From the NCBI GenBank assembly GCA_018136815.1, contig CM030933.1:2603944-2667943 (forward strand): a stretch of 64,000 nt of DNA, in the 5' to 3' direction. How positions within the stretch are numbered: position 1 is the first letter of the stretch; every line of letters begins with the position of its first letter. The notes under the pieces are model-generated. The model did no database searches and was not told the DNA's origin. It saw only the letters and a list, made by a program, of their open reading frames with translations. This stretch comes from Isochrysis galbana. Taxonomy: Eukaryota > Haptophyta > Isochrysidales > Isochrysidaceae. Made by a program: the position numbers and the translations under genes. Shown piece after piece: positions 41,445 through 51,584 of the stretch.

Positions 41445-42727
41445 AGACCCGCAGATGGTGCGACGGTGCGACGCTGCCTCTTCAGGTTGAGTCTCCCTTC
41501 CTCCCTCTCTCCTCTCTCTCTTTCTCTCCCTCCACCCCCCGCCCCCGCTCCCTCCTCTCCTCTCCTCTCCTCCTTCTCTCCTCCCTCTCTATGTCAGAAT
41601 CCGGAGTGTCCCGCGATGGCGATTCCGGCCACGCTTTGAGGCTTGTTCTGCAGAACGGAGAACGGAGAGGAGAGGCGGCTCGGTCCGGCAGCGGAGAACG
41701 CCGGCCGTCGGTACTACAGGTCGTCGTCGTCGGGGGCCGCCACCACTGCCACTGCGGGCGGCCGCCACCCGCCACCCCACCGGTGTCAAGATCCTCCGCC
41801 ACCACTGCCACTGCGGGCGGCCGCCACCCCACCGGCGTCAAGATCTCCTACTCTTAAAAGTGGGCGCGGAGGGCGAGGACGTGGGGGGGCGACGGCGCTC
41901 CCCTTGCGGACCGCCCCCTTCTGTTGTCCCCCCCCCCCCCCCCTTCCCCCTCCTTTCTCCTACTATCTCGGCTCCTCCTGTGGCGACGTGGCGCTGGGGG
42001 AGGGGAAGAACTTGGCAGAAGGAGAGAAAGTGATTGCGGCCACGAAGGAGGAGAAGATTGCCGCTCATTCCCCCGCGGAAGGGAGGAGAGGCGCGGGGGG
42101 GGAAGGCGCCGTCCGCCCGCCCCTTTGGGCCGCCGCGCGAGATTCGTTCCTTCGTTCACATGAGATTACGTGGCGGAGGATGAAAGAATGGGAGTCGTCG
42201 GAGAGAGGGGGAGGATGAGGAAGGAAGAGCGTGTGTGGTGGAGAGGAGAGAAGAGATGAATGGATGAGCTGTGGAGGAAGAGAAGAGAGGGGGGGAGAGG
42301 GGGGGCGGGGGGCTCTTCTAGCGGAGGAGAGGCGGCGCCTCGCGGTCGGGTTGGGGGTCTCTTAGAGGGGGAGCGAAGGTAAGAGAGAGGGAGAGAAGGC
42401 CTAAGGAATGGGGAGGAGGATTTGAAGGGGGGAGAGAAAAAAGGGGAGAGCTGTGTCTCTCGGAGTACTAAGGTTTCGACGGTTCCGTCAATGAAGACAA
42501 TTTTCTTTGCCGGTGTGTCTATTGAGGAGAACAGCGGAGGAAGAAAGTGGAGAGAGTGTGGGGGGGCGGGGGGGAGAGAGGAGGAGGAGAAGGGAGAGAC
42601 TGAGATTCAATGGAAAGAGAAGAGCATGCGAGAGTAATCTCGGAACGGACGGACGAGGGGAGATACGAGGAAGGAGAGAAGGGGAGAGAGGGAGAGGAAG
42701 GGGGGGAGAGAGACGGAGAGAGGGAGA

Positions 42728-42766
<39 letters not shown>

Positions 42767-42842
42767 CCGCGGTGGTGGTGAGGGGTTGAGGGGGGGTGTT
42801 GCGCGGGGAGCGGTGCACCCCCCCGCGCGGCGCGCCGCGCTC
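41445..42842. repeat. Simple-sequence-rich spacer upstream of the PAS gene
   Basis: A 50-60-base unit (CCGCCACCACTGCCACTGCG then GGCGGCCGCCACC and TCAAGATC) is tandemly duplicated at about 41738-41846. A C run lies at 41929-41945, GA-rich text at 42180-42760 and a (GA)n at 42728-42762 before the start at 42843. No gene; frames through it are compositional. Confidence 0.7.
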
Positions 42843-43565
42843 ATGCCCTCGTGGCTGGCCATCGTCTCCTGGAGTTCGATCCTCCTCCTCTCCCTCCTGA
42901 TAGCCCTTGCCTCACGCTGCGTCCACCGGCGCACAAAGGCGCTCCGCTGCCTGCCTGGCGTCGGCCTTCTGGGGCTCCCTCGCTCGACGCCGAGCACGTG
43001 GATGGCGAGGGTGGCCCACCCGCTGCTTCTACCTGTGGAGACTATTCATGAGGAGCCGGCGGAGCCACATCTGCCACTGGAGCAGCTGCAGGGCGAGGAG
43101 AGCCCGAGGCCGCCACTGGTCAGGGGGCGCTGGCAGTACAGGAGCGTGCTCGATGAGGGGGTATGGGAGGAGGGCGTGCAGATGCGTGTGCTCACGCTCC
43201 CGGCGGCGCCTTTCCGGATCATCGAGGCCAGTCCGGGATGGCTCGGCTTTTGCGGCTTCAGGTGGGGCGAGGTGAAGGGCTGCACGTTGCGCATCGTCCA
43301 GGGCGAGAAGACGGAGTTCCACCAGGTCAGGCACATGCTCGATCGGGCGGCCGCCGGGGAGGCGGCGCAGGTGGTGGTGACCAACTACACCAAGAACGGC
43401 ATCGAATTCTCGAATCATGTTCTCGTGTCCCCCATCTTTGATTTGAACGGCTTGCTACGTTGCTTCGATGTGTGCTGCCTCGCGCGTCTGGGAGCACGAG
43501 TAGCGTCGGTGCAAACGGAGCCCAACAAGACCGCTGAGCGCCACCGTACCCCTGCCTCCTCGTAG
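42843..43565 (+). CDS. Membrane-anchored PAS/LOV-like domain protein lacking the photo-adduct cysteine
   Basis: 240 residues from ATG 42843; a longer frame upstream starts at TTG inside GA repeats and is discounted. Residues 4-24 (WLAIVSWSSILLLSLLIALA) form a membrane anchor or signal anchor followed by CVHRRTK. A linker leads to one PAS domain (about 117-214): FRIIEASPGWLGFCGFRWGE, GCTLRIVQGEKTEFHQVRHM, VVVTNYTKNGIEFSNHVLVS and PIFDLNGLLRCFDVC. The pattern follows LOV domains (GRNCRFLQG..TD, NYRKDG..FWN...I.P..D..G). At the LOV cysteine position there is L149 (G-C-T-L-R-I-V-Q-G, with a Cys two residues earlier), so a flavin-thiol photocycle is not expected. No output domain is fused. A possible redox or ligand sensor, or a LOV relic. 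Confidence 0.7.
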   Translation: MPSWLAIVSWSSILLLSLLIALASRCVHRRTKALRCLPGVGLLGLPRSTPSTWMARVAHPLLLPVETIHEEPAEPHLPLEQLQGEESPRPPLVRGRWQYRSVLDEGVWEEGVQMRVLTLPAAPFRIIEASPGWLGFCGFRWGEVKGCTLRIVQGEKTEFHQVRHMLDRAAAGEAAQVVVTNYTKNGIEFSNHVLVSPIFDLNGLLRCFDVCCLARLGARVASVQTEPNKTAERHRTPASS

Positions 43566-44534
43566 GTCACAACGGAGCGCGTGACAAACATCCTGCTGCC
43601 CACCAGAGCACTAGGTACGCCGTGGCAGATTCGGTGTAGGCAAACAGCGCATCCGTTGATCCGTCTCCCAAATGAACAGATGCAAGTGTACCAAGCGCAT
43701 GGGGAGAACGGGCAGTCTAGGCAAGCACAGCCGCAGTCCATACCCGCGTCAATAGTTTCCGATCTAGCCGATCTGCATAGCGCGACCATGCCGTCACCAA
43801 GCATCTGGTTCGCTCTCCTAGATCAGTGTAGGCTCTCCGGACGTGCATTCGTCCATAGCATCGCCAACTTGAGGCACAAGGGGGCATGCAGCGCGCATGC
43901 AAGGGAAGAGGTCAATGTTTTGAGGGGACAAGATGCCTTGAAGTGAAACCGCTTTGTTAAGTATTTGATTGCAGTATTTGGGTAGGGAGCCACTCGACGG
44001 CCAGCCGCTGCTACCATGTGTGCAGCCATTTGAGTTGCGAAGAGGAATGGCCAGCGAGAACCGCGAGGAACGTCCGTGAGCGCAACCGAAGCCCGCGTTG
44101 GCGTCGCACCAGGTAAAGCCTGGTTGCCCGTACCATTGTCGCGTCCATACGAACAGTGACGAGCAGTGAAACTACGTCGCGTTGTGCAACATGTGCCCCG
44201 CCAGCATGTGCGCTCGTCACAGCCGATGATCACCGTTTGTGTTGTCTTCAACAATTGACAATTGATTGAGATTCATGCATGACATTGAGGGTTATTTCTT
44301 GGGTTGCAACGTCGTGGAGCACTTATAATTTAAAGCCCAAAATATGTGCCACCGACCCCGCCTTATTGTGCATAATCCGGAACGCAGAACGAACCCCGAT
44401 CCCGCGCCGACGCATATACATATGTTCGCTGGCGTTATGGCTACCGCGGCGCCAGACGTTAGACGTCCCGCCGATACGCGCACTGCCTGTGCGCACAACA
44501 CAACGCACGGAGGTAGGCAAGAACATTAAAAGAT
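43566..44534. other. Spacer, no supported gene
   Basis: Short frames on both strands without family resemblance. Sequence of middling GC content leads into the hAT relic. Confidence 0.4.
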
Positions 44535-44671
44535 TTTTTTTCTCATCGGCAGGGGTGGAAAGGGTATTCTTTTCCTCCGCGGCTGGCAAGATGCACGGCG
44601 ATCTGCAGAAAGCAGTGAAGGACTCCACGTTGCAACACAGCCTCTTTGTTGCCGGGTTCAATACGGATTGA
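44535..44671 (+). pseudogene. hAT transposase C-terminal relic
   Basis: The frame ending at 44671 reads SAGVERVFFSSAAGKMHGDL then QKAVKDSTLQHSLFVAGFN, the dimerisation block of hAT transposases (SAGVERVFS.AG..HDD.....TLEHSL). Compare SAGVERAFSHAGRLHDD in the frame at 4255-5568. Upstream of the block no continuation is recognisable in any frame, so only about 45 codons survive. The two are not close copies, so this is a separate, older insertion. Confidence 0.8.
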
Positions 44672-45608
44672 AAATGTGCACGGTGAGCCTAGCACGATGC
44701 CCGGTGTGAGAACGTGCAGCGTGCAGCAGTGCAGCAAGTCACAAGTCATCAAGTCATAATGTCCTAACTTAGTCATAACTTTATTAACTATATGTCACTA
44801 TGCACTATGCCCTGTGCCCTGTGCCTCCAAGTAAGGGAGAGTGGAGAGAACTGTCCTGCCTGCCGGGGTCCGCCGGCCGCCGGCCCGGCCCTGGCCGTCT
44901 GGCCTCGTAGCCGTGGGCGCCTCTGTCGGTAGCCACTTTCACTTTGGCCCCCCCCTCTATCTATTACTATTAACTATTAATCGATTAACGCCGGCAGATT
45001 CTCCAAAACTGCCCAGTAGTTCCTTGGCTGGCGCCAACCCCCCCCGATTACATAGGTGAGTACCGATGAATCACTACCGAGCCCTAGCTAGGCTTGAGAA
45101 AGGTAATTCTCACGCCTGTTTGTGATATGGGTGCAGGGTGCAGGACGCAGGACGACATCTCGCGCGGCCGACAAAAACCACAAAAGCGCTGAGGTAGTTC
45201 AAAAAAGACTCGAAGAGCGGCGGCCGCGACCCCCCGGGGGCACGGTAGGACATATGCAAAGGACATTTATTTATGTTTATCTTATTAATTTGCCACAGGC
45301 GGGGAAGACACAACAGACAACAGCAGGTTTGCAGGTTTGCCCCATCCCGCCCCCCGCGCTTGGCCCGACGGCCTGACGTAGTGCACGCGGGCCCACCCTC
45401 CGAAACCGAAGACAAGGGAATGTAGGGTGGGGGGGGGGAGCAGTAGCAGCATAAAGGTGGTGAGTGTTCTGAGGTATAGGCAATGGCGTGAGCGTGAGTC
45501 AGTATCGTGTACCGTGACCGTGAGTGCGTGGTGTTATAGAGGAAATATCATAGCTAGCAATTGTAGCCTGAGCTTGAAAATAAAATAAAATAATTAATGT
45601 TATATCCT
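44672..45608. other. Spacer, no supported gene
   Basis: No protein family in any frame. Short G or C runs at about 44947-44955 and 45429-45440. Confidence 0.4.
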
Positions 45609-46466
45609 AGCCAACCCCACTAGCTAATTGGACACAACTTTTCCGTCCCGGAATCCCGCCATGCCTGACGAGCCAGGTGTCCGAGTGCTACCGGGGGGAG
45701 GGGGCACCGCCCCCTCCCCCCGATATTCGTCCTCCCCCCAGTGCACGCACCGACCCCGCGCACCCCAGCACGTCCTCTCCTCGAGTCCACGCTGGGGGAA
45801 AACCCCTTTCGGGTGAAAACAACGCAGGGGGGGGGGGGGGCACTCATGAATAGGAGCCCAGAAACGCTAATCTCTCCTCGCAAGAGCGAGTGGCCGCGGC
45901 GAGCCGCGGCCCTTCCCTCCTGGTTCTGGCGCCCCCGTCTTCTCTTACCCAAACGGGGCGAAAAGACACGTAAACGCCGGAGGGGAGAGCTGCCACTCCC
46001 CCCTCCCCTCCCTCTTCCCTTTTCCTCCTCTCTTCCCTGCGGCGGGGGCCCATGGCGCGCGCCTGCGGCCCCTCTTCAGGTCCCCAACCCCAAGAGGCCA
46101 GCAGGGGCCTGGGAGCGCAGCTCAGGGGGCAGGTGAGGCTGGGGCATGGCCCTGGCCCCTCCTGCCTCTCCATCGCTGGCTCTCGAGCCCCTGCCAGTCG
46201 ACTGGAGCTGGCTGGGGGGTCCTGATCAGGGGGGCCCAGGGGGAGGAGGGGCTGGTCAGAGGGATGGGCTGGCCACGACAGGCCAGGGCGGGCGAATCAG
46301 GCGTGCCTGTGGGGAGAGGGATGGGTCAGAATGGCAGTGTTCTCCTGGCAAGCCATCAGGCATGCCAGGAGAGTGGGTGGTTCCTCCCCCATGACGGGGG
46401 AGGAGTGGAGAGAGGGGGGGGCTTGTGCCCCGCCATGGGTGAACCAAGTATAAACTTAGTTGTGTA
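45609..46466 (-). repeat. Dispersed repeat R2, long A-type copy (inverted)
   Basis: Read from 46466 on the minus strand it begins CACAACTAAGTTTATACTTG then GTTCACCCATGG. It continues through CCCTCTCTCCACTCCTCCCC, GGCATGCC...GCTTGCCAGG, AAGGGCCGCGGCTCGCCGCG, a C run, ACCCGAAAGGGGTTTTCCCC and CAGCGTGGACTCGAG, and ends GTTGTGTCCAATT. The copy at 48399-49010 runs parallel in the opposite orientation up to CCCCCAGC, where the two subtypes diverge. No coding capacity recognised. Confidence 0.85.
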
Positions 46467-46758
46467 GCCTGAGCTTGAATCTTCAGATGTTTTCTTGTGG
46501 TATTAGAGGTACGTGTGAACGAACGAACGACCATCCTATCTTCATGGCTATCGCCCATTGTAAATATGCTCTCTTCAATTCTTTTCAGTAGAAAAAATAC
46601 CCTCAAATATCGCCTCTTCTCCTCATCTCTCTATACTTCTATTTATACCTTCCCTCTTCCTATGTTTCTTTTCCCCTGAGGCCCTTCTTCTCTCTTCCTC
46701 TCCCTCCTCCCGCCCTCTCCCTCGCTCTCTCTCTCCTCCCCCCTCCCCACACCAATCC
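46467..46758. other. Upstream region of the glycosyltransferase gene
   Basis: AT-richer to 46670, then CT-rich text (46680-46745) up to the ATG at 46759, again a pyrimidine tract before a plus-strand start. A CTTGAATCTTCAGATG repeat word is at 46472-46488. Confidence 0.5.
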
Positions 46759-48156
46759 ATGTGCACTCCGGCGCCGCCGTTTGCTCGCGAGCACAGGAGC
46801 ACCTCTCTCTCTGCGTGCCTGCACGGTCCGGCTCGATGCCCCACGCCGGCTCCGTGCCCCAGCCTCGAGCGCTCGTGCCTCTCAGCACACATCCCGGCGT
46901 GGGCAGGAGTGAGCTATGAGAGAATTGCCTGCTGCTTCCGCTGCTGCCTCTTGCAGTGGATAGAAAGGCTAGAGCTTGGGGGAAACGCACAGCATTGGAT
47001 GGGACGGCAAGTAGACTTCGCCGTCTCCGACGGTGTGGGCGGGTTGAGAGAAGAGGGCGACACGAGGAGAGTGCACGCGGCCCAGCCGCTCGACTCAGTG
47101 CTTCACCTCCGCTTCAGCATGGGGCGCTTTGCAGACTTGCAGGCGATCGAGCAGAGAGACTGGCAGTGCTTGATCTCCTCGTGCCCTGGCACAAGCGCTT
47201 TGGTCGAGCGCAGGGTACAGGAGCCACGCTTTCGCTCACCATTTAGCCGCAACGGTATGGGTTCGCTCGTGATGTTGAACGGGTATGCCTTTGGCAAGCA
47301 CCCTGAAGTGCTTCGTGCCATCAAGCTAGCATTCCCTGCCATCGACAAAATCGCCATATACTATGGCGACGATTGGTCGTGGAATGCCTCTCACCTTCAA
47401 TCGTTCGAGGCTCCTTTTGGGAAGCTTGCATGCCACTTCGCTATGAACGTGGACGAGGAGACGGTACAGCTTCCCACAGTCCGCCAGGTACCGATTGCTC
47501 TAAACCGGCTGTGGATGCAGGCAGTGCGCAATACCACCAATACTACTACGGTGACCAATACTACGGTGACCAATACTATGGTTACCAATACTACGTTGAC
47601 CAATACTACAGTGACGGGTCCCGAAGGCTGGCTTGGTCTAACGAGCCCATACAGCAACCTCGTAAATCTATTGATCAGTGATGGTGAGCTGCAATCGCAC
47701 GTCTACCATCGATCGGCCACGCTGCATTGCTGTTGCCAGCGGCCGTGGCCGCACCGAGTTCGTGCATACCAGGCATTGTACGCTGCGGGTCATAGGCAGT
47801 GCACACACGAGGCGCTGCAGAGGCGTCGAGGCCTCTTTTTTTTGATGCATGATTACCTGCGTCACCGGTTTGTTGCCGCTCCACACGGCAACGGACGTAC
47901 GGACTTCCGCGTTTGGGAGATCATCATGGGGGGCGCAGTGCCCGTGGTTGATTACGACCCGGCGCACGGCAAGTTATACGATGGCGTGCCCATTGTCCGT
48001 GTCAAAGACTGGGCCAACGTCACTCCAGCGTTTCTTGATGACGAATGGCAGCGAATACAGCGGGAGGCTCGGGCAGGGCGGCTCGGATGGACAAAGGCAT
48101 ACTTCCCATACTGGTTTGCACAGTACACCGCGCACATGGTCGAGAGGCCAGGATAG
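46759..48156 (+). CDS. Exostosin/RXYLT1-like glycosyltransferase with a TNTTV tandem repeat
   Basis: 465 residues from ATG 46759; the first about 110 are low in conservation and the true start may differ. The C-terminal part HDYLRHRFVAAPHGNGRTDF then RVWEIIMGGAVPVVDYDPAH and PIVRVKDWANVTPAFLDDEW is the donor-binding half of exostosin-like/RXYLT1-like transferases (F.LCP.G.G....R.WE.L..G.VPVV). Earlier are KIAIYYGDDWSWNASHLQSF and FGKLACHFAMN. Such enzymes act in the Golgi on glycan chains; the sugar is unknown. Between the halves a 15-base repeat (about 47535-47615) encodes five or six TNTTV-like units with five N-x-T sites. No clear membrane anchor is visible. The gene lies between inverted copies of repeat R2. 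Confidence 0.7.
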   Translation: MCTPAPPFAREHRSTSLSACLHGPARCPTPAPCPSLERSCLSAHIPAWAGVSYERIACCFRCCLLQWIERLELGGNAQHWMGRQVDFAVSDGVGGLREEGDTRRVHAAQPLDSVLHLRFSMGRFADLQAIEQRDWQCLISSCPGTSALVERRVQEPRFRSPFSRNGMGSLVMLNGYAFGKHPEVLRAIKLAFPAIDKIAIYYGDDWSWNASHLQSFEAPFGKLACHFAMNVDEETVQLPTVRQVPIALNRLWMQAVRNTTNTTTVTNTTVTNTMVTNTTLTNTTVTGPEGWLGLTSPYSNLVNLLISDGELQSHVYHRSATLHCCCQRPWPHRVRAYQALYAAGHRQCTHEALQRRRGLFFLMHDYLRHRFVAAPHGNGRTDFRVWEIIMGGAVPVVDYDPAHGKLYDGVPIVRVKDWANVTPAFLDDEWQRIQREARAGRLGWTKAYFPYWFAQYTAHMVERPG

Positions 48157-48398
48157 TCATAGGAAGGATTAAGGGTGGGGAAATGTGCCCCTAGATTCCA
48201 CAGTATTTTCTTGCAAATTACCCGAGATCCGAAGGCCCCTCGCATCCACCGCCATCCACCGCTTTTAGTTTTAGCCGACCATCTTGCTATCTACAAAAAA
48301 ACATTGAAGGTTCTGGAAGTGACGCACGCTGTACACCAAATTCTTTAGTGTGTTTGTGTGGCTCGGACTCCAACTAAGTTTACATGTAGTTAGCTCAC

Positions 48399-49010
48399 CC
48401 ATGGTGAGACACGAACTAAGTTTATACTTAGTTCGCCCATGGGGAGCCTCGAGCCCCCCCCTCTCTCCACTCCTCCCCTGCAGTGGGGTAGGAACCCCCC
48501 CCCCCTCTTGGCATGCCTTATAGCTTGCCAGGCGCACACTGCCCTCCTGACCCAATTCTCCCCCCACACTCGCCTGACTCGCTTGCCTTGGCTTGTCGTA
48601 GCCAGCGCCCGCCCGGTTCGCTCTGACTCTGACCAACCCCTCGTCCCCAGCCTCACCTCTGCCCCTGAGCTGTGCTCTCAGGCCCCCGCAGGCCACCTGG
48701 GCTGTTTAGGTAAAAGAAGACGAGGGCGCCAAAGCCGGAAGGGAAGGGCCGCGGCTCGCCGCGGCCACACTCGCTCCGGCGAGAGCTGATTAGCGCTTTG
48801 GGCTCCTATTTCACGAGTGCCCCCCCCCCCCCCCGCGCGTTGTTTTAACCCGAAAGGAGTTTTCCCCCAGCTGTCGAGTCGAGCGCTACCGGAGGGCTCT
48901 GAGCCACTCCGTCGCGAGCAGCACCGGCGGCTAGCGCGGCGCTTTGGCCCTCCTCCCCACCGGGAGTCGGGTGAATGAAATTCAGGACTGGGTCGGGCAA
49001 CCCCATTTGG
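48399..49010 (+). repeat. Dispersed repeat R2, long B-type copy
   Basis: It begins CACGAACTAAGTTTATACTT AGTTCGCCCATGG and parallels the copy at 45609-46466 through the C run at about 48821-48835 and ACCCGAAAGGAGTTTTCCCC. It then follows the B-type end also found at 34664-34800 (CTCCGTCGCGAGCAGCACCG, GGGAGTCGGGTGAATGAAAT). It lies about 240 bases downstream of the glycosyltransferase stop, in inverted orientation to the upstream copy. Confidence 0.85.
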
Positions 49011-50065
49011 GTGTCTGGACGGGGGAACGAACGGCGAACGAAGGGCTGTGGGGCGGCGAGGCGCTCCTAGTGGCCCTAGAGTGATGGGTTGTAAGAGATT
49101 GTTAGACCTACAAAGAACTCTTCCCTCAGGGAGGGAGCCTAGGCTGCTAGAGTGCAGCGACGCAGCGAACAACGACGGACAACGGAGCTGAGAACAACAG
49201 GATACACCGACACCGACTCACGAACACACCGGAATCATTCACCCAAACCAAGCAAATTATCAAGCAACCGCGACCCCAAATCACCGATAACTCAAACACA
49301 TCGCGAGAGACGGAGAGAGAGAGCGAGCGAGAGAGAGAGACTCCGCAGCGACGGCCGGAGCGTGTCTCCCTTGTAACTTCCCACGTAGCGGAGAGTCCGA
49401 AGGGGAGCGTCATGTCGCGCGACCACGGCGATCACTTTGGATACAGATCGCGACGAGATATCTTCACGACAGAGGAAATCTTGCCGTTGAGCGTGAACCT
49501 TCTAGACGCTTCTAACGAACAACCCTGAGTAGCAACCAAGGGGAAGAAACACCAAAGGGGCCAAGGGCTTGCATGTAACTTGCATCAAGGGGAAAGATTC
49601 CCTCACCTAAGAAGCGAACCTACACCGATCTCCAAGGGGAGATGGAAAATTAAACCTCAAATCTCGAGCGGATAGAGCAACCGACTCGCTCGCCAAAAAC
49701 CTTGACCGAGAAGAAAGAAGCAAGGACCTACAAGCCAAGGGTCCGAAAGGAGGAAACCTGGAATCTAGACCTGACAAACAAGCTAGAAGGAACGATACGA
49801 GAACTCGAATTCTAGATCGCTTGGGACGAACCCTACCAACCTAGAAGTACCTGAGCTTCACCGTGTGGCCGCACGGCGAAGGACCTGGAAATAAGAGCCT
49901 GGAAATCGCATCATCTAGGATGAATGCGACACCAGCGCGTCCTCTCCACCCGAAAGGAGTTTTCCCCCAGCGTGGACTCGAGAAGAGGACGCGCTGGGGG
50001 GCGCGGGGTCGGTGCGTGCACTGGAGGGGGGGGGGGGCAAATATTGATGGGATGGGGGCACTTGG
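49011..50065. other. Gene-poor stretch with an R2 fragment
   Basis: GA-rich, stop-containing text from 49300 to 49900 with no recognisable gene. At 49936-50030 (plus) stands an A-type R2 fragment: CACCCGAAAGGAGTTTTCCC then CCAGCGTGGACTCGAG and GCGCGGGGTCGGTGCGTGCA. Confidence 0.5.
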
Positions 50066-50897
50066 CGCAGGCTTGCCGCAGGCGCGCCATCGCGCGTGCC
50101 GCAGGAGAGGGGAGAGAGAGCGCGGAGAAGGGGGTGGGCGGAGCGGAGCTCCGCCCACCGAAAAATAGGTATTGGTATTAAGTCCCGCACCTGTTTACAG
50201 GATACGTCGGGACTGAGTGAGGTCGCCGCCCACTCGGAGACACAGGAGGAAGAGAGGGAACAGATCACCGGGGGTAGGCGCGGGCCACCGGACCATATCT
50301 AAGCCCTTCACCCTAATCCCCCTAGTAGTGCACGTGGGGAGCCGCCTGATGGCGGGGGGAGAAGGGCTGGGAGCGTGGGGGTGTAGAAAGTTTTCCTACG
50401 TGAGTAGAAAGTAGAGGGTCCACGGCTGCGTGCGCGGTGAGACTATTAAAAGGTTTATTATCTGCCCCCTGAGCTGGCCTCTAGGAGCCTCCAGGGGTCG
50501 CCGCCAGAGGCAGCTGCAGGCCTGTCACAGGCGCGCCATCGCGCGTGCCTGCAGGAGAGGGGAGAGAGAGCGCGGAGAAGGGGGTGGGAGGAGCGAGGGC
50601 TCCGACCACCGAAAGATATGTAAGTCCCGCACCTGTTCACAAGAGAATTCGGGACTGAGGACGCCGCCAGCCCGGTAGGCATAGGAGGAAGGGGGGAACG
50701 GATCACCGGGGGGGGGGGCGCGGGCCACCGACCATATCTAAGCCCTTTTCCCCTATCCCCCTAGTAGTGCACGGGGGGAGTCGCTTGATGGCGGGGGGGA
50801 AAGGGCTGGGAGAGAGGGGGTGTAGAAAGTTTTGCTGCGTGAGTAGAAAGTAGAGGGTCCACGGCCGCGTGTGCGGTGAGACTATTAAGAAGTTAAT
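50066..50897. repeat. Two direct copies of a roughly 380-bp unit
   Basis: Copy 1 (about 50066-50461) and copy 2 (about 50514-50897) share CAGGCGCGCCATCGCGCGTG, GGGGAGAGAGAGCGCGGAGA, AAGTCCCGCACCTGTT, ACCATATCTAAGCCCTT, CCCCCTAGTAGTGCACG, GTGTAGAAAGTTTT and GTAGAGGGTCCACGG in the same order. The offset is about 449 bases. No frame is conserved between them. They could be tandem copies of a short element or a local duplication. Confidence 0.85.
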
Positions 50898-51584
50898 ATA
50901 ATCATTGATGAAGAGCCCCTAGCCCCTAGCCAGCTTCAAAGGTGAACACCTGGTTAACGTTAAAGAAACCTCAGGCGCTGCTACCTAGACCTAGGCCTCC
51001 CTGATCAAGAACCCGAAGCTAACGCTGCTTGGGCCACTACGGGGTGTCGTTGGATACATGTGATATGTTGCTCAAATGTAATGTTTGGTCGTTGCGGCTC
51101 AAATGTAATATTTGGTCGTTGCTCCCTTTTTTTGGTTTTTGCTGCGTGTTGTTTGTGTTTGCTTCGGGTCCCGTCAATTAACCTTTTGCCATGCAAGGAG
51201 GGACGAACTGGTGGATTAGCGTGTCTTGGGGCGATGGCGACTCGAGGTGTGTAGATGCGTCAGACTGCTCATTGTCGTGCTTAGTCATTAACTAGCCCAG
51301 AATCTTCAACTTAGATTTTTGCATACACCTCGCAAGAACTAACCCCTTCGACTCGTAAGGGGTGGGGATTGCCCAATGTTGATCGCATTCAGCCGGCTTT
51401 GCGCTTTGTTCACTTTCGGGTGCGCAGGCTACAATGGACATCTCATTTGCATCGATCAAGGAGCCAAAGTGCCCCTATGGACATCTCATTTGCATCGATC
51501 AAGGAGCCAAGGTGCCCCTCTCAGTCCAAGGGGTGATGTATGATCTCGGATTCGGAGATAGCAATCAGTCGACATTTCGTGCAT
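50898..51584. other. Spacer with a 43-bp tandem duplication
   Basis: 51434-51476 and 51477-51519 are back-to-back copies (ATGGACATCTCATTTGCATC onwards) differing at one base. A nearly repeated CAAATGTAATGTTTGGTCGTTG / CAAATGTAATATTTGGTCGTTG pair stands at 51073-51122. No gene. Confidence 0.75.

Noticed and set aside
43581-44254. Several overlapping frames of 60-140 codons on both strands
   Set aside because: No family resemblance, no consistent frame, no credible start context.
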